Source: Nostoc sp. CHAB 5824 (lineage in GTDB: Bacteria; Cyanobacteriota; Cyanobacteriia; Cyanobacteriales; Nostocaceae). Taken from it: a stretch of 64,000 nucleotides of DNA. Within the stretch, counting starts at the first letter, position 1; each line of letters begins with the position of its first letter. Positions 38,126 through 47,157 of this stretch are shown in pieces. The notes under the pieces were generated by a model. The model searched no databases and was not told the DNA's origin. It worked only from the letters and a program-made list of their open reading frames with translations. The stretch covers positions 96,750 to 160,749 of the forward strand of contig NZ_JAIVFT010000019.1 of assembly GCF_020829665.1 (NCBI RefSeq), read 5' to 3'. The translations under genes were made by a program, and so were the position numbers.

Positions 38126-38551
38126 ATGCTACCGTTCAAAACTCTGCTACGCGTCCGACACTATGAGATGGACGCTCTTGGGCATGTAAATAATGCTGTC
38201 TACCAAAATTATCTAGAACAAGCAGCCATTGAGCACTCAGAATACTTGGGCTTAACTTTGGATGTATATCGGCAAGTTGGTGGCGTATTTGTTATGCGGC
38301 GAGTAGAAATTGACTATTTACGCCCAGCGGTGGCAGGGGATACCCTAGAAGTCACTACCTGGTTGAAGGAAATGCGCGGTACTCGTGCCTTCCGATGCTA
38401 CGAAATTCGTAAACAAAACCAAGATAATTTGTTAGTAACGGCAGAGGTGCTATGGGTTTGGGTGGATGCCCAGACAATGCGCCCACGACCAATTCCCAGT
38501 ATCATGTTAGACAAATTTTTGCAAATTCAAAACCCAGGTGTTACAACCTAA
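38126..38551 (+). CDS. Hotdog-fold acyl-CoA thioesterase (4HBT family)
   Basis: This 141-aa protein has the 4HBT-type active-site stretch HYEMDALGHVNNAVYQNYLEQA, with Asp16 as the expected catalytic residue, then VEIDYLRPAVAGDTLEVTTW. The family hydrolyses acyl-CoA or acyl-ACP thioesters as tetramers. In cyanobacteria one such enzyme hydrolyses DHNA-CoA for phylloquinone synthesis. Whether this is that enzyme cannot be said from the motif. The start follows the lyase remnant by 85 bp. Confidence 0.88.
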   Translation: MLPFKTLLRVRHYEMDALGHVNNAVYQNYLEQAAIEHSEYLGLTLDVYRQVGGVFVMRRVEIDYLRPAVAGDTLEVTTWLKEMRGTRAFRCYEIRKQNQDNLLVTAEVLWVWVDAQTMRPRPIPSIMLDKFLQIQNPGVTT

Positions 38552-38737
38552 AAATGGTTTGTTATTCGCCGTTTAATGAAACTTAATTCTTTTAATGAAA
38601 AACAAATGATTGATTTTTCTTCAGGTAATGCTGACGATCAAGAATACGCAACTATGATGTTATAAGTGCAAAATTTAAATTTGTAGGAACTGCAATCAAA
38701 AATTAGCTCAGTAAATCAGGATTTACAAGTCAATATT

Positions 38738-38995
38738 ATGGAGCATCAGCCACAACAGCGCCGCGTCGCCGATCAAGTATTTCAAGAATCCCTCGATCAG
38801 TTAGAGGATATCTTACAAGAAAGTTCAACTGAGGAAGAAGAAATCCCAGAACTCGCACAACTGCATACTAGTAGTCTAAGTGAAGTCGAACTCGATCAAG
38901 ACTTAACAAATATTGATTTAGCTGCTCTTGAAGATGCAGTTGCTGATATTGAACAATATCTCGAAGAAAAAACAAAAACTAAAAAAGAGTTATAA
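38738..38995 (+). CDS. Small acidic cyanobacterial protein, unknown function
   Basis: This 85-aa protein is very acidic (QLEDILQESSTEEEEIPELAQL) and predicted to be mostly helical (NIDLAALEDAVADIEQYLEEK), with a basic Lys-rich end. It has no membrane segment. I do not recognise a named family. It is followed within 10 bp by the converging methyltransferase gene. It is probably real because of its length and regular helix pattern. Confidence 0.6.
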   Translation: MEHQPQQRRVADQVFQESLDQLEDILQESSTEEEEIPELAQLHTSSLSEVELDQDLTNIDLAALEDAVADIEQYLEEKTKTKKEL

Positions 38996-39005
38996 GTTAT
39001 GAGTT

Positions 39006-39800
39006 CTAAGTTTTAACTCCTAACTCTTGACTCATTTGACGCCGAGCTTCGTACAACATTAAAGCGGCTGCGATCGCTACATTCAAAGATTCCACCCCAG
39101 GACTCAAAGGAATTCTTACTTGTTTGTCTGCGATCGCTGCTAAATCTGCCGACAATCCAGCACCTTCATTTCCCAGTAAAATCAGACTGGGTTTGCGCCA
39201 ATCAACGTCCCAATAAGTTAAAGTCGCACTGGGTAAGGTTGCCACTACCTGCATTCCTGCCTGCTGACTTTGTTGAACTGTAGCTTTTAAATCTTTGGTT
39301 ACGGCTGTTGCTAGGCGAAACCATTGCCCTGCTGAAGCCCGGAGAACTTTAGGGCTGTCTAAATCTACACTATCTTCACTTACCCATAGCCCCGATGCTC
39401 CAGCGGCAGCAGCAGTACGGATCATCGTACCCAGGTTGCCGGGATCTTGCACTGTTTCTAAAGCTAGCACTATACCAGTAAATGGTAGTTGATGGCGATT
39501 GTTTCGTTTTGCCGTTGCCACCACACCATCCGGGTGGACTGTAGTAGCGATCGCATCCAAGACTTCTTTACTGACAATTTCGGCGCGATCGCATCGGCTA
39601 CAAGCTTCTTTCCAGAGTAAGGAGTGATTTGCTTGCCAATCTGGGGTACAACAGACTGTTTCTAGTGGGTAATTCACCGTACAAGCTTCCTCTAACAGGT
39701 GTGTCCCTTCTAGTAAAAATAACTGCTGCTTGTGCCGCTCCTTGGTGGAGTGGAGTTTGCGGATTTGCTTAACTAGGGAATTTTGTAAACTGGTCAACAT
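39006..39800 (-). CDS. SpoU-family RNA 2'-O-methyltransferase
   Basis: This 264-aa protein has an N-terminal RNA-binding part (KQIRKLHSTKERHKQQLFLLEGTHLLEEA). A SPOUT domain follows, with motif 1 ALETVQDPGNLGTMIRTAAAAG, motif 2 ILLGNEGAGLSADL and motif 3 RIPLSPGVESLNVAIAAALMLYE, so the three SpoU motifs are intact. It methylates a ribose in rRNA or tRNA using SAM through a knotted dimer. I chose the ATG at 39800 over a TTG one codon upstream. The exact site of modification is unknown. Confidence 0.93.
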   Translation of the reverse strand: MLTSLQNSLVKQIRKLHSTKERHKQQLFLLEGTHLLEEACTVNYPLETVCCTPDWQANHSLLWKEACSRCDRAEIVSKEVLDAIATTVHPDGVVATAKRNNRHQLPFTGIVLALETVQDPGNLGTMIRTAAAAGASGLWVSEDSVDLDSPKVLRASAGQWFRLATAVTKDLKATVQQSQQAGMQVVATLPSATLTYWDVDWRKPSLILLGNEGAGLSADLAAIADKQVRIPLSPGVESLNVAIAAALMLYEARRQMSQELGVKT

Positions 39801-39865
39801 CAAAAAGTTAGGAGTTAGGAGTTAATTTAGTTTTCTTTAAACTCTTCACTTCTAACTTAACAATA

Positions 39866-39947
39866 TGCGGAACCCGGGACTTGAACCCGGAAGCCTTGCG
39901 GCACTAGAACCTGAATCTAGCGCGTCTGCCAATTCCGCCAGTTCCGC
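39866..39947 (-). tRNA. trnL-CAG: tRNA-Leu (anticodon CAG)
   Basis: The reverse strand folds as a type II tRNA of 82 nt. The acceptor GCGGAAC pairs with GTTCCGC, then discriminator A. The anticodon arm CTAGA/TCTAG holds the loop TTCAGGT, giving CAG. A variable arm GCCGCAAGGC is present, as is the T loop GGGTTCAAGTCCC. CCA is not encoded. Confidence 0.97.
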
Positions 39948-40348
39948 TGGCATTTTTTGCTTATTGACAATTTCTTATTATTCCGTATTTTTTTACCTTT
40001 GTCAAGTAAAAACATAACGCCTAGTGAGGCTCAGACTGGAAACGAGTTTTTTAGGGGATTAGGTCGAATCAAAATATTAAATATTAACTCAACAGTACAA
40101 CATTGATTTTTAGAGAACACTTAAGTTATTTTACTGAGTATTTAATTTAGCTTAAAACTACTACTTATTCGTTCGTTTTTGTTAAATTTTATAAAAGCTC
40201 AAAAGGCTTGCTATTACTTCTTTGTAGCCCGTATTTATCACCAAAAAACAATTTTTTTATGCTAGATGTTGTCCTAAAACGTGGACAATTTGAATCTTTA
40301 CTGTAGAATCAAAACCAACTTCAAACATATAAAATACGTATTACTTTT
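39948..40348. other. AT-rich spacer upstream of murA
   Basis: About 400 bp; I see no gene. It should hold the promoter of tRNA-Leu on the left and of murA on the right. Confidence 0.4.
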
Positions 40349-40420
40349 GGAGGTAGGCTTATCAATCCTTCTACCAGCTTACCAGATGCCAAAATTGCTC
40401 CAGAAGCAGACTCCTCAGTC

Positions 40421-41728
40421 TTGCAAATTTGGGGTGGGCATCCTTTGCGGGGTCATGTGAAAATTAGCGGGGCAAAAAATGCAGCACTGGTAATCATGGC
40501 TGGAGCCTTGCTGTGTCCGGGCGATTGTCGTATCCGCAATGTCCCCTTATTGGCGGACGTGGAGCGGATGGGTCAGGTGTTATCGGCTTTGGGTGTACGT
40601 TTAACACGCCAAGGCGATATTTTAGACATCAACGCCAGTGAAATTAAAACATCAAAAGCTCCCTACGAATTAGTTACCCAACTGAGGGCGAGTTTCTTCG
40701 CCATTGGTGCGATTCTGGCAAGATTAGGAGTAGCGCAGATGCCCTTACCAGGTGGTTGTGCTATCGGGGCAAGACCAGTTGACTTGCATGTTCGGGGACT
40801 GCAAGCAATGGGGGCTGAGGTGCAGATTGAGCATGGCATTTGTAATGCCTACGTCCCTGGCAGCAGCCGGAGATTAAAAGGTGCGAAGATTTACTTAGAC
40901 ATTGCCAGTGTTGGAGCTACGGAAAACTTGATGATGGCGGCTACCCTAGCAGAGGGCGAAACGATCATCGAAAATGCTGCCAGAGAACCGGAAGTAGTTG
41001 ATTTAGCTAACTTCTGTAACGCGATGGGAGCGAAGATTAAGGGCGCGGGGACTAGCAGGATTATTATCGAAGGAGTCCCCAAGTTGCATTCTGTTGACTA
41101 CAGCATCATTCCCGATCGCATTGAGGCTGGAACGTTTTTGCTGGCAGCAGCAATTACCCGTTCCGAACTTCTTCTCTCGCCAGTCGCTCCAGAACATCTC
41201 ATACCAGTAATTGCCAAGCTGCGGGATATTGGGGTGACAATAATTGAGGAAAAGCCTGAACACTTACGCATTCTGCCGACGGAAACCCTTAAAGCAACGG
41301 ATATTGAAACTCAATACCATCCAGGTTTTCCCACAGATATGCAAGCGCCGTTCATGGCTTTGCTGGCATTGGCAGAAGGCGACAGCGTGATTAACGAATC
41401 TGTCTTTGAAAATCGCTTGCGTCATGCCTCAGAATTAAATCGCTTGGGGGCAGACATTCGTGTTAAAGGCAACGCTGCTTTCGTTCGGGGAGTACCAAAA
41501 TTGTCTGGCGCACCAGTATTAGGTACAGACTTACGAGCATCGGCAGCGCTAGTCATAGCAGGACTGGCGGCAGAAGGAAAAACCACAATTCAAGGATTAC
41601 AGCACCTCGATCGCGGCTATGATCGACTCGATGTGAAGTTGCAGCAATTGGGCGCTAAAATCCTCCGCGTGGGCGAAGCATCAGCAGATTCAGAAATCGC
41701 TTCCAGCATCAGTAGCCTTTCAAGTTGA
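40421..41728 (+). CDS. murA: UDP-N-acetylglucosamine 1-carboxyvinyltransferase
   Basis: This 435-aa enzyme transfers enolpyruvate from PEP to UDP-GlcNAc, the first committed step of peptidoglycan synthesis. Blocks are VKISGAKNAAL, the catalytic loop PLPGGCAIGARPVD (Cys113) and FPTDMQAPFMALLALAEG, with DLRASAALVIAGL near the end. The start is unclear. This TTG has no ribosome site, whereas GGAGG at 40349-40353 lies 7 nt before an in-frame ATC at 40361, which would add 20 residues (INPSTSLPDAK...). The frame is open upstream, so initiation at the rare codon ATC is possible. The C-terminus is Ser-rich. Confidence 0.95.
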   Translation: MQIWGGHPLRGHVKISGAKNAALVIMAGALLCPGDCRIRNVPLLADVERMGQVLSALGVRLTRQGDILDINASEIKTSKAPYELVTQLRASFFAIGAILARLGVAQMPLPGGCAIGARPVDLHVRGLQAMGAEVQIEHGICNAYVPGSSRRLKGAKIYLDIASVGATENLMMAATLAEGETIIENAAREPEVVDLANFCNAMGAKIKGAGTSRIIIEGVPKLHSVDYSIIPDRIEAGTFLLAAAITRSELLLSPVAPEHLIPVIAKLRDIGVTIIEEKPEHLRILPTETLKATDIETQYHPGFPTDMQAPFMALLALAEGDSVINESVFENRLRHASELNRLGADIRVKGNAAFVRGVPKLSGAPVLGTDLRASAALVIAGLAAEGKTTIQGLQHLDRGYDRLDVKLQQLGAKILRVGEASADSEIASSISSLSS

Positions 41729-41763
41729 AATTGATATGACAATTCAGGTCATGTGGAAAAGCT

Positions 41764-41862
41764 AACGATTGACCTAACCCCCTAGCCCCCTTCTCGTGAC
41801 GGGAAGGGGGAAAATTCAAAATCTCTCTCCTTGTAGGAGAGAGATTTAGAGAGAGGTTTTCC
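41764..41862. repeat. Dispersed C-rich hairpin repeat after murA
   Basis: CCCCCTAGCCCCCTTC pairs imperfectly with GGGAAGGGGG. It is followed by a second hairpin, CTCTCTCCTTGTAGGAGAGAG. This type recurs near 44130-44160 and 26950. It may also end murA transcription. Confidence 0.65.
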
Positions 41863-42050
41863 ACCGTGAAAAGTTGGGAAATTGATAGGTTGAGACTGAG
41901 CCGAGAATAAGGGGAATGAGGGAGACAAGGTAAAATTTTCTCCCCTATCTCCCCCTGCCCACTCTACTTAAATCGTTATACTAACTGTGGGTGGCTGTTT
42001 GTCTAACCAGCCAGATTCTATAGTTGTGTTTTTTTATAGCTTGCTGCACT

Positions 42051-42929
42051 ATGTCCTTCTTTAAAACCCCGCTAATTGGTTTAAAAGCTGACTCATTTCG
42101 TCATCCATTAGACCTGGAAGCTACCAAAACGCTTAAGCAAATACCAGGCATAGATATGTTGGTGCGAAATTGGCTAGGGCCAATGGCAGAGCAGGTTTTC
42201 TATGTGGAAAATATTGCCTCCAGCATTCTAGTGGGTGAAAAGCAACTGCCCGATTTATACAAGCTGTTGTTAGATGCCTGTAAAATCTTGGATATAGAGC
42301 CTCCCCAGTTGTACGTCCGGCAACATCCGGCTCCCAACGCCTATACTTTTGCTGTGCGGGGTAAGCAGCCGTTTGTTGTGTTACACACATCCCTAATTGA
42401 TATCCTCACACCAGAGGAAATACAGGCAGTAATTGCCCACGAATTGGGGCATCTCAAGTGTGACCATAGTGTTTATTTAACTCCTGTAAATTTATTAATA
42501 TTAGCTGCGGCGATTGTGCCCAATGTCGGAACCTTCGTTGCTCAAGCGATACAAGCACAGCTTTTAGAATGGGTACGCTGTGCTGAGTTTACCTGCGATC
42601 GCGCCGCCTTACTAGCAACCCAAGACCCCAAGGTTGTCATGTCAGTGTTGATGAAGCTGGCGGGTGGTTCCCCTACCTTAGCCCCACAACTGAATCTCGA
42701 TGCCTTTGTTGCCCAAGCCCGCGCTTACGATGATATTAGCAAGACCGAACTAGGTGAAATGGTCAAAGCTGCCCGTACAGCCCAATTAACCCATCCAGTG
42801 CCAGTGCTACGAGCGCGAGAAATTGACCGCTGGGCAAGCAGCACAGAATATCAATCTCTAATCCAGAGTCATGGACTGAAGTCTACAACTAATGAAGTTG
42901 CACCCAAAGGCGGATGGCGCAACTGGTAG
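42051..42929 (+). CDS. M48-family zinc metallopeptidase (HtpX-like)
   Basis: This 292-aa protein has the zinc site AVIAHELGHLKCDH (HELGH at 130-134) and, further on, EFTCDRAALLATQDP, supplying the third zinc ligand Glu and the Asp typical of M48 enzymes. One or two hydrophobic segments (about 150-175) suggest a membrane-associated enzyme. I chose the ATG at 42051. The frame is open nine codons further upstream from a TTG. M48 proteases degrade damaged membrane proteins. The C-terminal half (HPVPVLRAREIDRWA) is typical of cyanobacterial members. Confidence 0.92.
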   Translation: MSFFKTPLIGLKADSFRHPLDLEATKTLKQIPGIDMLVRNWLGPMAEQVFYVENIASSILVGEKQLPDLYKLLLDACKILDIEPPQLYVRQHPAPNAYTFAVRGKQPFVVLHTSLIDILTPEEIQAVIAHELGHLKCDHSVYLTPVNLLILAAAIVPNVGTFVAQAIQAQLLEWVRCAEFTCDRAALLATQDPKVVMSVLMKLAGGSPTLAPQLNLDAFVAQARAYDDISKTELGEMVKAARTAQLTHPVPVLRAREIDRWASSTEYQSLIQSHGLKSTTNEVAPKGGWRNW

Positions 42930-43000
42930 AGCTACTAATGAAATTTAGTTATGTAAATTAGAAGTGTTTTAGCTTACAATACTCCAGATGATTCGCTCAT

Positions 43001-43029
43001 GCGTTGGCGCAGCCCGTCGTAGACATCGC
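43001..43029. repeat. REP-like repeat, inverted orientation
   Basis: Read on the minus strand it begins GCGATGTCTACGACGGGCT and continues with GCGCCAACGC. It is a copy of the family at 37075, 37862, 60482 and 62453. It lies between the protease and the DUF4351-type gene. Confidence 0.85.
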
Positions 43030-43106
43030 ACTTGCTTGAGTTCTTCAGGCAAGCTGTGGGCGATTGACTGTGATGTAAAATTCTGGTAAAGCCAAAAAAT
43101 CCGCTA

Positions 43107-44024
43107 ATGACCAGGTTTCCTTACGACCAGTTCGCCAAAGACTATCTTAAAGAATTATTACAACCATTGGGAGAAGTAGAAACAAGTCGGAAAGTTCCAG
43201 CCCAAATCCGAGAGATTGATGTTTATTTTGTACCTTCACCCCAATCGACAAATACAATAGAATTAGGGCTGTTAGGAAAATTTGCGGCTGAACCTGCATT
43301 AGTTGAACCATTTAGAAATGCAGCTACAATTGCGGAGATTCGCAGTTGCATAAACAAGTTATTTGATATTTTTGCTGAATTAAAACGTCAAGCTAAAGGT
43401 GATAAAACTCGGCTTGCAGAATCAGAATTACCACGTTTGTGGATTTTATCACCCACGGCTTCTGAATCTATATTGGATGGTTTTAGAACTAACTTAGAGG
43501 AAGAAAGTTGGGGAATAGGAATACATTTTTTAGGCGATTATTTTAGAACAGCAATTGTAGTAATTCACCAATTAGCGTGTACAGAAGAAACACTATGGTT
43601 AAGAATTTTAGGTAAGGGAAGAGTCCAGCAACAAGCAATAGACGAACTAGAAGCACTTCCCCAAAATAATCCCTTACGTTCCAAAGCAATTGATTTATTA
43701 TTGAATTTAAAGACTACCTTAGAATTCAATCAAAATATAGACGAGGAGGATAGAGATTTAATTATGCGCTTATCACCTATTTACGAGCAAAAATTAGCAG
43801 AAGTTAAACAAGAAGGAATTCAAGAAGGAATTCAAGAAGGAATTCAAGAAGGAATTTTAGCAGAACGTCGTAATGTTATAGAGAATTTGTTGCGAGTTCG
43901 CTTTGGTTCTTTAGATGCAGAACTAAGAAGAATTACTGAAGCTTTATTGGCATTATCTCCAGAGGAATTTACTCCTTTATTGCTGCAACTATCCAAAGAA
44001 GAATTATTAAATAGGTTCCTTTAG
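43107..44024 (+). CDS. DUF4351/Rpn-like protein with QEGI repeats
   Basis: This 305-aa protein starts MTRFPYDQFAKDYLKELLQPLGEVETSRKV and has IREIDVYFVP, where charged residues resemble a PD-(D/E)XK-like core of cyanobacterial Rpn-type proteins. At about 235-250 comes a perfect fourfold QEGI tetrapeptide repeat, coded by identical 12-bp units at about 43809-43856. The C-terminal helical domain (RRNVIENLLRVRFGSLDAELRRI..LLALSPEEF) is typical of DUF4351. Proteins of this type are abundant in Nostoc. Their role in recombination or DNA cutting is assumed from the family. Confidence 0.75.
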   Translation: MTRFPYDQFAKDYLKELLQPLGEVETSRKVPAQIREIDVYFVPSPQSTNTIELGLLGKFAAEPALVEPFRNAATIAEIRSCINKLFDIFAELKRQAKGDKTRLAESELPRLWILSPTASESILDGFRTNLEEESWGIGIHFLGDYFRTAIVVIHQLACTEETLWLRILGKGRVQQQAIDELEALPQNNPLRSKAIDLLLNLKTTLEFNQNIDEEDRDLIMRLSPIYEQKLAEVKQEGIQEGIQEGIQEGILAERRNVIENLLRVRFGSLDAELRRITEALLALSPEEFTPLLLQLSKEELLNRFL

Positions 44025-44273
44025 AAAAACTCAGTCGGAGATGCTGGTTTTTCCAGCTTTACAAAAAAATCGATGATTACTTAGGAACGTGAATTAAATA
44101 AAATGCAAAACTTCATCCTGTATCTAGCTTGCCTCTCCTTTAAAAGGAGAGGGATTGAGGGTGAGGTAAGCCAAAGACATAAATTATATGTTATTTAATT
44201 CTTATTCCTTAAGCTTCTTCAATCGAACAATCGGATTAAAAAACATCCTATTGCTTAACCCACAGCCTTTACC

Positions 44274-45395
44274 ATGACAGTTGTATCCAACGACCATCGC
44301 TTTCAACCCATAAATCTGTTTGAGTACGAAAAGCTAGCAAAAGAGCATCTCTCTCAAATGACGCTTGATTACTATAGCAGTGGTGCTTGGGATGAAATCA
44401 CATTGCGGGATAATTGTGCTGCGTTTGAGCGAATCAAACTACGACCTCGTGTATTAGTGGATGTTGGCGATCGCAATCTCACTACCTCTATTTTAGGACA
44501 ACCCCTGCAACTACCTTTGCTGATTGCGCCGATGGCTTTTCAATGTCTAGCTCATCCAGACGGAGAAGTTGCTACCGCTCTAGCTGCGGCATCAGCTGGT
44601 GTAGGTATGGTATTAAGTACAATGGCCACAAAGAGCATTGAAGAAGTGGCGAGTGCATGTGATAAATTTCCAGATTCTCTGCGATGGTTCCAGCTTTACA
44701 TCCATAAAGATCGGGGATTGACTCGTGCTTTAGTACAAAAAGCCTATAAAGCAGGCTACAAAGCACTTTGTCTAACTGTCGATGCACCTGTTCTCGGACA
44801 GCGAGAGAGAGATAGACGTAACGAGTTTGCCTTACCTCTAGACTTACATTTGGCTAATCTCGCCACCATCTCAGGGCTAGATATAACACATGAAAAAGGT
44901 GAATCTGGTTTATTTACCTATTTTGCTCAACAGCTAAACCCAGCAGTAACTTGGGACGATTTGGAATGGTTGCAATCTTTATCTCCATTGCCTTTAGTCA
45001 TCAAAGGAATTTTACGGGGAGATGATGCTGTGCGTGCTGTAGAATATGGAGCCAAAGCAATTGTTGTTTCCAATCATGGTGGGAGACAACTCGATGGTGC
45101 AATCGCTTCTTTAGATGCCCTAACTGAAATAGTAGCAGCAGTGGATGGTAAAGTAGAAGTACTGTTGGATGGAGGCATTCGTAGGGGCACAGACATTCTC
45201 AAAGCTCTGGCATTAGGAGCAAAAGCGGTACTGATCGGACGACCTATTTTGTGGGGACTAGCGGTAGCAGGGCAAGTTGGTGTATCTCATGTCATCTCAC
45301 TACTACAAGATGAGTTAAATGTGGCGATGGCACTTAGCGGCTGTGCCAAACTACATGATATTGACCCTAGTTTATTGATCCTGCCACGCCTTTAA
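44274..45395 (+). CDS. FMN-dependent alpha-hydroxy-acid oxidase, lactate-oxidase-like
   Basis: This 373-aa protein is the glycolate/lactate oxidase type. FMN and catalytic blocks are IAPMAFQCLAHPDGE, FQLYIHKDRG, KGILRGDDA, VVSNHGGRQLDGA with the active-site His, and LDGGIRRGTDILKALALGA. At the position where plant glycolate oxidase has Trp (SSWAT), this protein has Met117 (STMAT), and it has Phe217 where the plant enzyme has Val. Small changes at these two sites distinguish Nostoc-type lactate oxidase from glycolate oxidase, so L-lactate is the better guess. It converts the 2-hydroxy acid to the 2-oxo acid using O2. The alignment was made by eye. Confidence 0.88.
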   Translation: MTVVSNDHRFQPINLFEYEKLAKEHLSQMTLDYYSSGAWDEITLRDNCAAFERIKLRPRVLVDVGDRNLTTSILGQPLQLPLLIAPMAFQCLAHPDGEVATALAAASAGVGMVLSTMATKSIEEVASACDKFPDSLRWFQLYIHKDRGLTRALVQKAYKAGYKALCLTVDAPVLGQRERDRRNEFALPLDLHLANLATISGLDITHEKGESGLFTYFAQQLNPAVTWDDLEWLQSLSPLPLVIKGILRGDDAVRAVEYGAKAIVVSNHGGRQLDGAIASLDALTEIVAAVDGKVEVLLDGGIRRGTDILKALALGAKAVLIGRPILWGLAVAGQVGVSHVISLLQDELNVAMALSGCAKLHDIDPSLLILPRL

Positions 45396-45501
45396 GTCAG
45401 AAAATTCTTAGAGCGATTATTCCAGCAAAGCTTTAAAAATTAATTTTCAGACTTGTTACAAAATCACTTAATTAGAGTATAATAGTTAAGATTAGATATA
45501 A

Positions 45502-45585
45502 GGGCGGGTGGCGAAACTGGTAGACGCACCACACTCAAAATGTGGCGGCCTTGCGGTCATAGGAGTTCGATTCTCCTCCTGCCCA
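45502..45585 (+). tRNA. trnL-CAA: tRNA-Leu (anticodon CAA)
   Basis: This 84-nt type II tRNA has acceptor GGGCGGG/CCTGCCC with one G-T pair and discriminator A. The anticodon arm CCACA/TGTGG holds the loop CTCAAAA, giving CAA. A long variable arm GCCTTGCGGTC is present, and the T arm is AGGAGTTCGATTCTCCT. Confidence 0.96.
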
Positions 45586-45618
45586 TTAGATAACAAGTAG
45601 TAGAGAGGTTAAAAAATT

Positions 45619-45870
45619 ATGCGCCTGAAAAGATGGGAATCTCCCCGTAAAGAAGGCAGGAATGATAAAGGTAGAGGCGGTTCTGCAAGGAAGAGGCAAC
45701 TCAAAAAACAAAGGCAAATGTTACGACAAAGACTCAAAGAAGCTAACAAACCAGAGAATGACAAAAACAATAGAGCAGGGGAAGATAAGTTTATCTTCCC
45801 CTTATTTTTTGGGCTTTTATTTCAGAAAAAAATAAAATTTAGGGATTTTTCAATACATAGACTAAATTAA
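45619..45870 (+). CDS. Small very basic ORF, uncertain
   Basis: This 83-codon frame starts MRLKRWESPRKEGRNDKGRG and continues ARKRQLKKQRQMLRQRLKEAN, so its first 45 residues are extremely Arg/Lys-rich. The last third runs through a strong terminator hairpin (45778-45811) and becomes hydrophobic, which argues against the whole frame being translated from a terminated transcript. It may be a real short basic protein with a readthrough tail, or it may be noise downstream of tRNA-Leu. Confidence 0.3.
   Translation: MRLKRWESPRKEGRNDKGRGGSARKRQLKKQRQMLRQRLKEANKPENDKNNRAGEDKFIFPLFFGLLFQKKIKFRDFSIHRLN
45778..45811 (+). terminator. Strong rho-independent terminator
   Basis: GGGGAAGATAA pairs perfectly with TTATCTTCCCC, followed by TTATTTTTT. 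It ends the tRNA-Leu(CAA)/basic ORF transcript. Confidence 0.9.
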
Positions 45871-46359
45871 ATTTGTAATAAATTTGGAAAATTCTAAAAA
45901 AATTATTAGCCATTCTTTAAAATATACTAATTTGAATTAGACCTCTTAAGCGCATATTTACGTATCAGCGTAGGCAGACTGAGTATCTGATATTTCGGTA
46001 TTCTACGCCATAAGATAGTAATAAATATTACTTAAGTTAATACATATTTATAGGAATTTATCGCAATTGTAATGCTTGCATGAACAAATCAAAAATTAAT
46101 TATGAAGGAAGTATGAATTTTGCCAACCAGCGTCTAAAATCTCTAGCTTAAAACAGTAAACTAAGACACAGCAGCAAATAATTCTAAATATTAACGATTA
46201 AGTCAAAAGTATACTAAGAAGGCAATTGCATCTCCATGTGTTAACTTCCAACGATCACACAAGCCTACAAAAAGTCAGGAGTCATCCAATCTGAATTTTC
46301 CAATATTCGGAATGGTCTAAGTAATCTATGGATTTTTTTATTGGACACAGGAGTTATTG
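45871..46359. other. AT-rich spacer before the polysaccharide genes
   Basis: About 490 bp without a supported ORF. It contains scattered AT-rich runs and probably the promoter of the glycosyltransferase gene. Confidence 0.4.
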
Positions 46360-47157
46360 ATGGTGGCAAGAGTGCTTCTACCTACTAAAAAAGTACTGGA
46401 TTTTCCTATTACTGCTTTACGCTTTGATGACCAAGTACGAACAATACTGAAGTGGGCGAAAAGGCGTGAGAGTAAAACTGTATATGTAGCCAATGTACAT
46501 ATGCTCATTGAAGCTCATTGGAATCCAGAGTTTGCCACTATATTACGAAATGCAGATATAGTTACTCCTGATGGTATGCCTTTAGTATGGATGATGCGAA
46601 AGATGGGAGCGCTTTACCAAGACCGTGTGGCAGGAATGGATATTTTCCTAGCATTGTGTCAGCTAACTCAAACACAAAATCTTAGTATTTTCTTTGTAGG
46701 TTCCCAAACAGAAGTTCTTTCTAGGATGCGAAAAAGGTTAGAGCAGGAATTTCCGCAGATGAAGATTGCGGCGATGGAGCCTCTACCCTTTCGCCCTCTG
46801 ACTGAAACTGAAGACGCAGCTTTGGTTCAAAAGATTAACTCTAGTGGTGCTAGCACCGTATTAGTATCTCTGGGATGTCCTAAGCAAGAAAATTGGATAG
46901 CTCAACATAAGGGTAAGATACAAGCTGTAATGATTGGTCTGGGTGGAGTTTTCCCAGTTTATGCAGGAATTCACAAACGGGCACCCCGCGTAGTTCGAGA
47001 CTTAGGACTTGAATGGCTGTATCGATGGATTCAAGAACCGCGCCGACTTTGCGGCCGCTATGCTAAAACTATTCCACTATTTATATGGCTAGCTACGAAG
47101 CAATTACTATCATCAAGTCGGATTGCAGCGGTTTTTCTTCACGAGGCTGGGGATTAA
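46360..47157 (+). CDS. WecG/TagA/CpsF-family glycosyltransferase
   Basis: This 265-aa protein carries the family blocks VYVANVHMLIEAHWNPEF, ADIVTPDGMPLVW, FFVGSQTEV, VSLGCPKQENWIAQHKG and IGLGGVFPVYAG, then APRVVRDLGLEWLYRWIQEPRR. These enzymes transfer N-acetylmannosamine (TagA, WecG) or related sugars to a lipid-linked sugar on the cytoplasmic membrane face. I chose the ATG at 46360 with GGAG about 8 nt before it, over a TTG one codon earlier. It opens a cluster of envelope polysaccharide genes that continues to 51.7 kb. Confidence 0.92.
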   Translation: MVARVLLPTKKVLDFPITALRFDDQVRTILKWAKRRESKTVYVANVHMLIEAHWNPEFATILRNADIVTPDGMPLVWMMRKMGALYQDRVAGMDIFLALCQLTQTQNLSIFFVGSQTEVLSRMRKRLEQEFPQMKIAAMEPLPFRPLTETEDAALVQKINSSGASTVLVSLGCPKQENWIAQHKGKIQAVMIGLGGVFPVYAGIHKRAPRVVRDLGLEWLYRWIQEPRRLCGRYAKTIPLFIWLATKQLLSSSRIAAVFLHEAGD

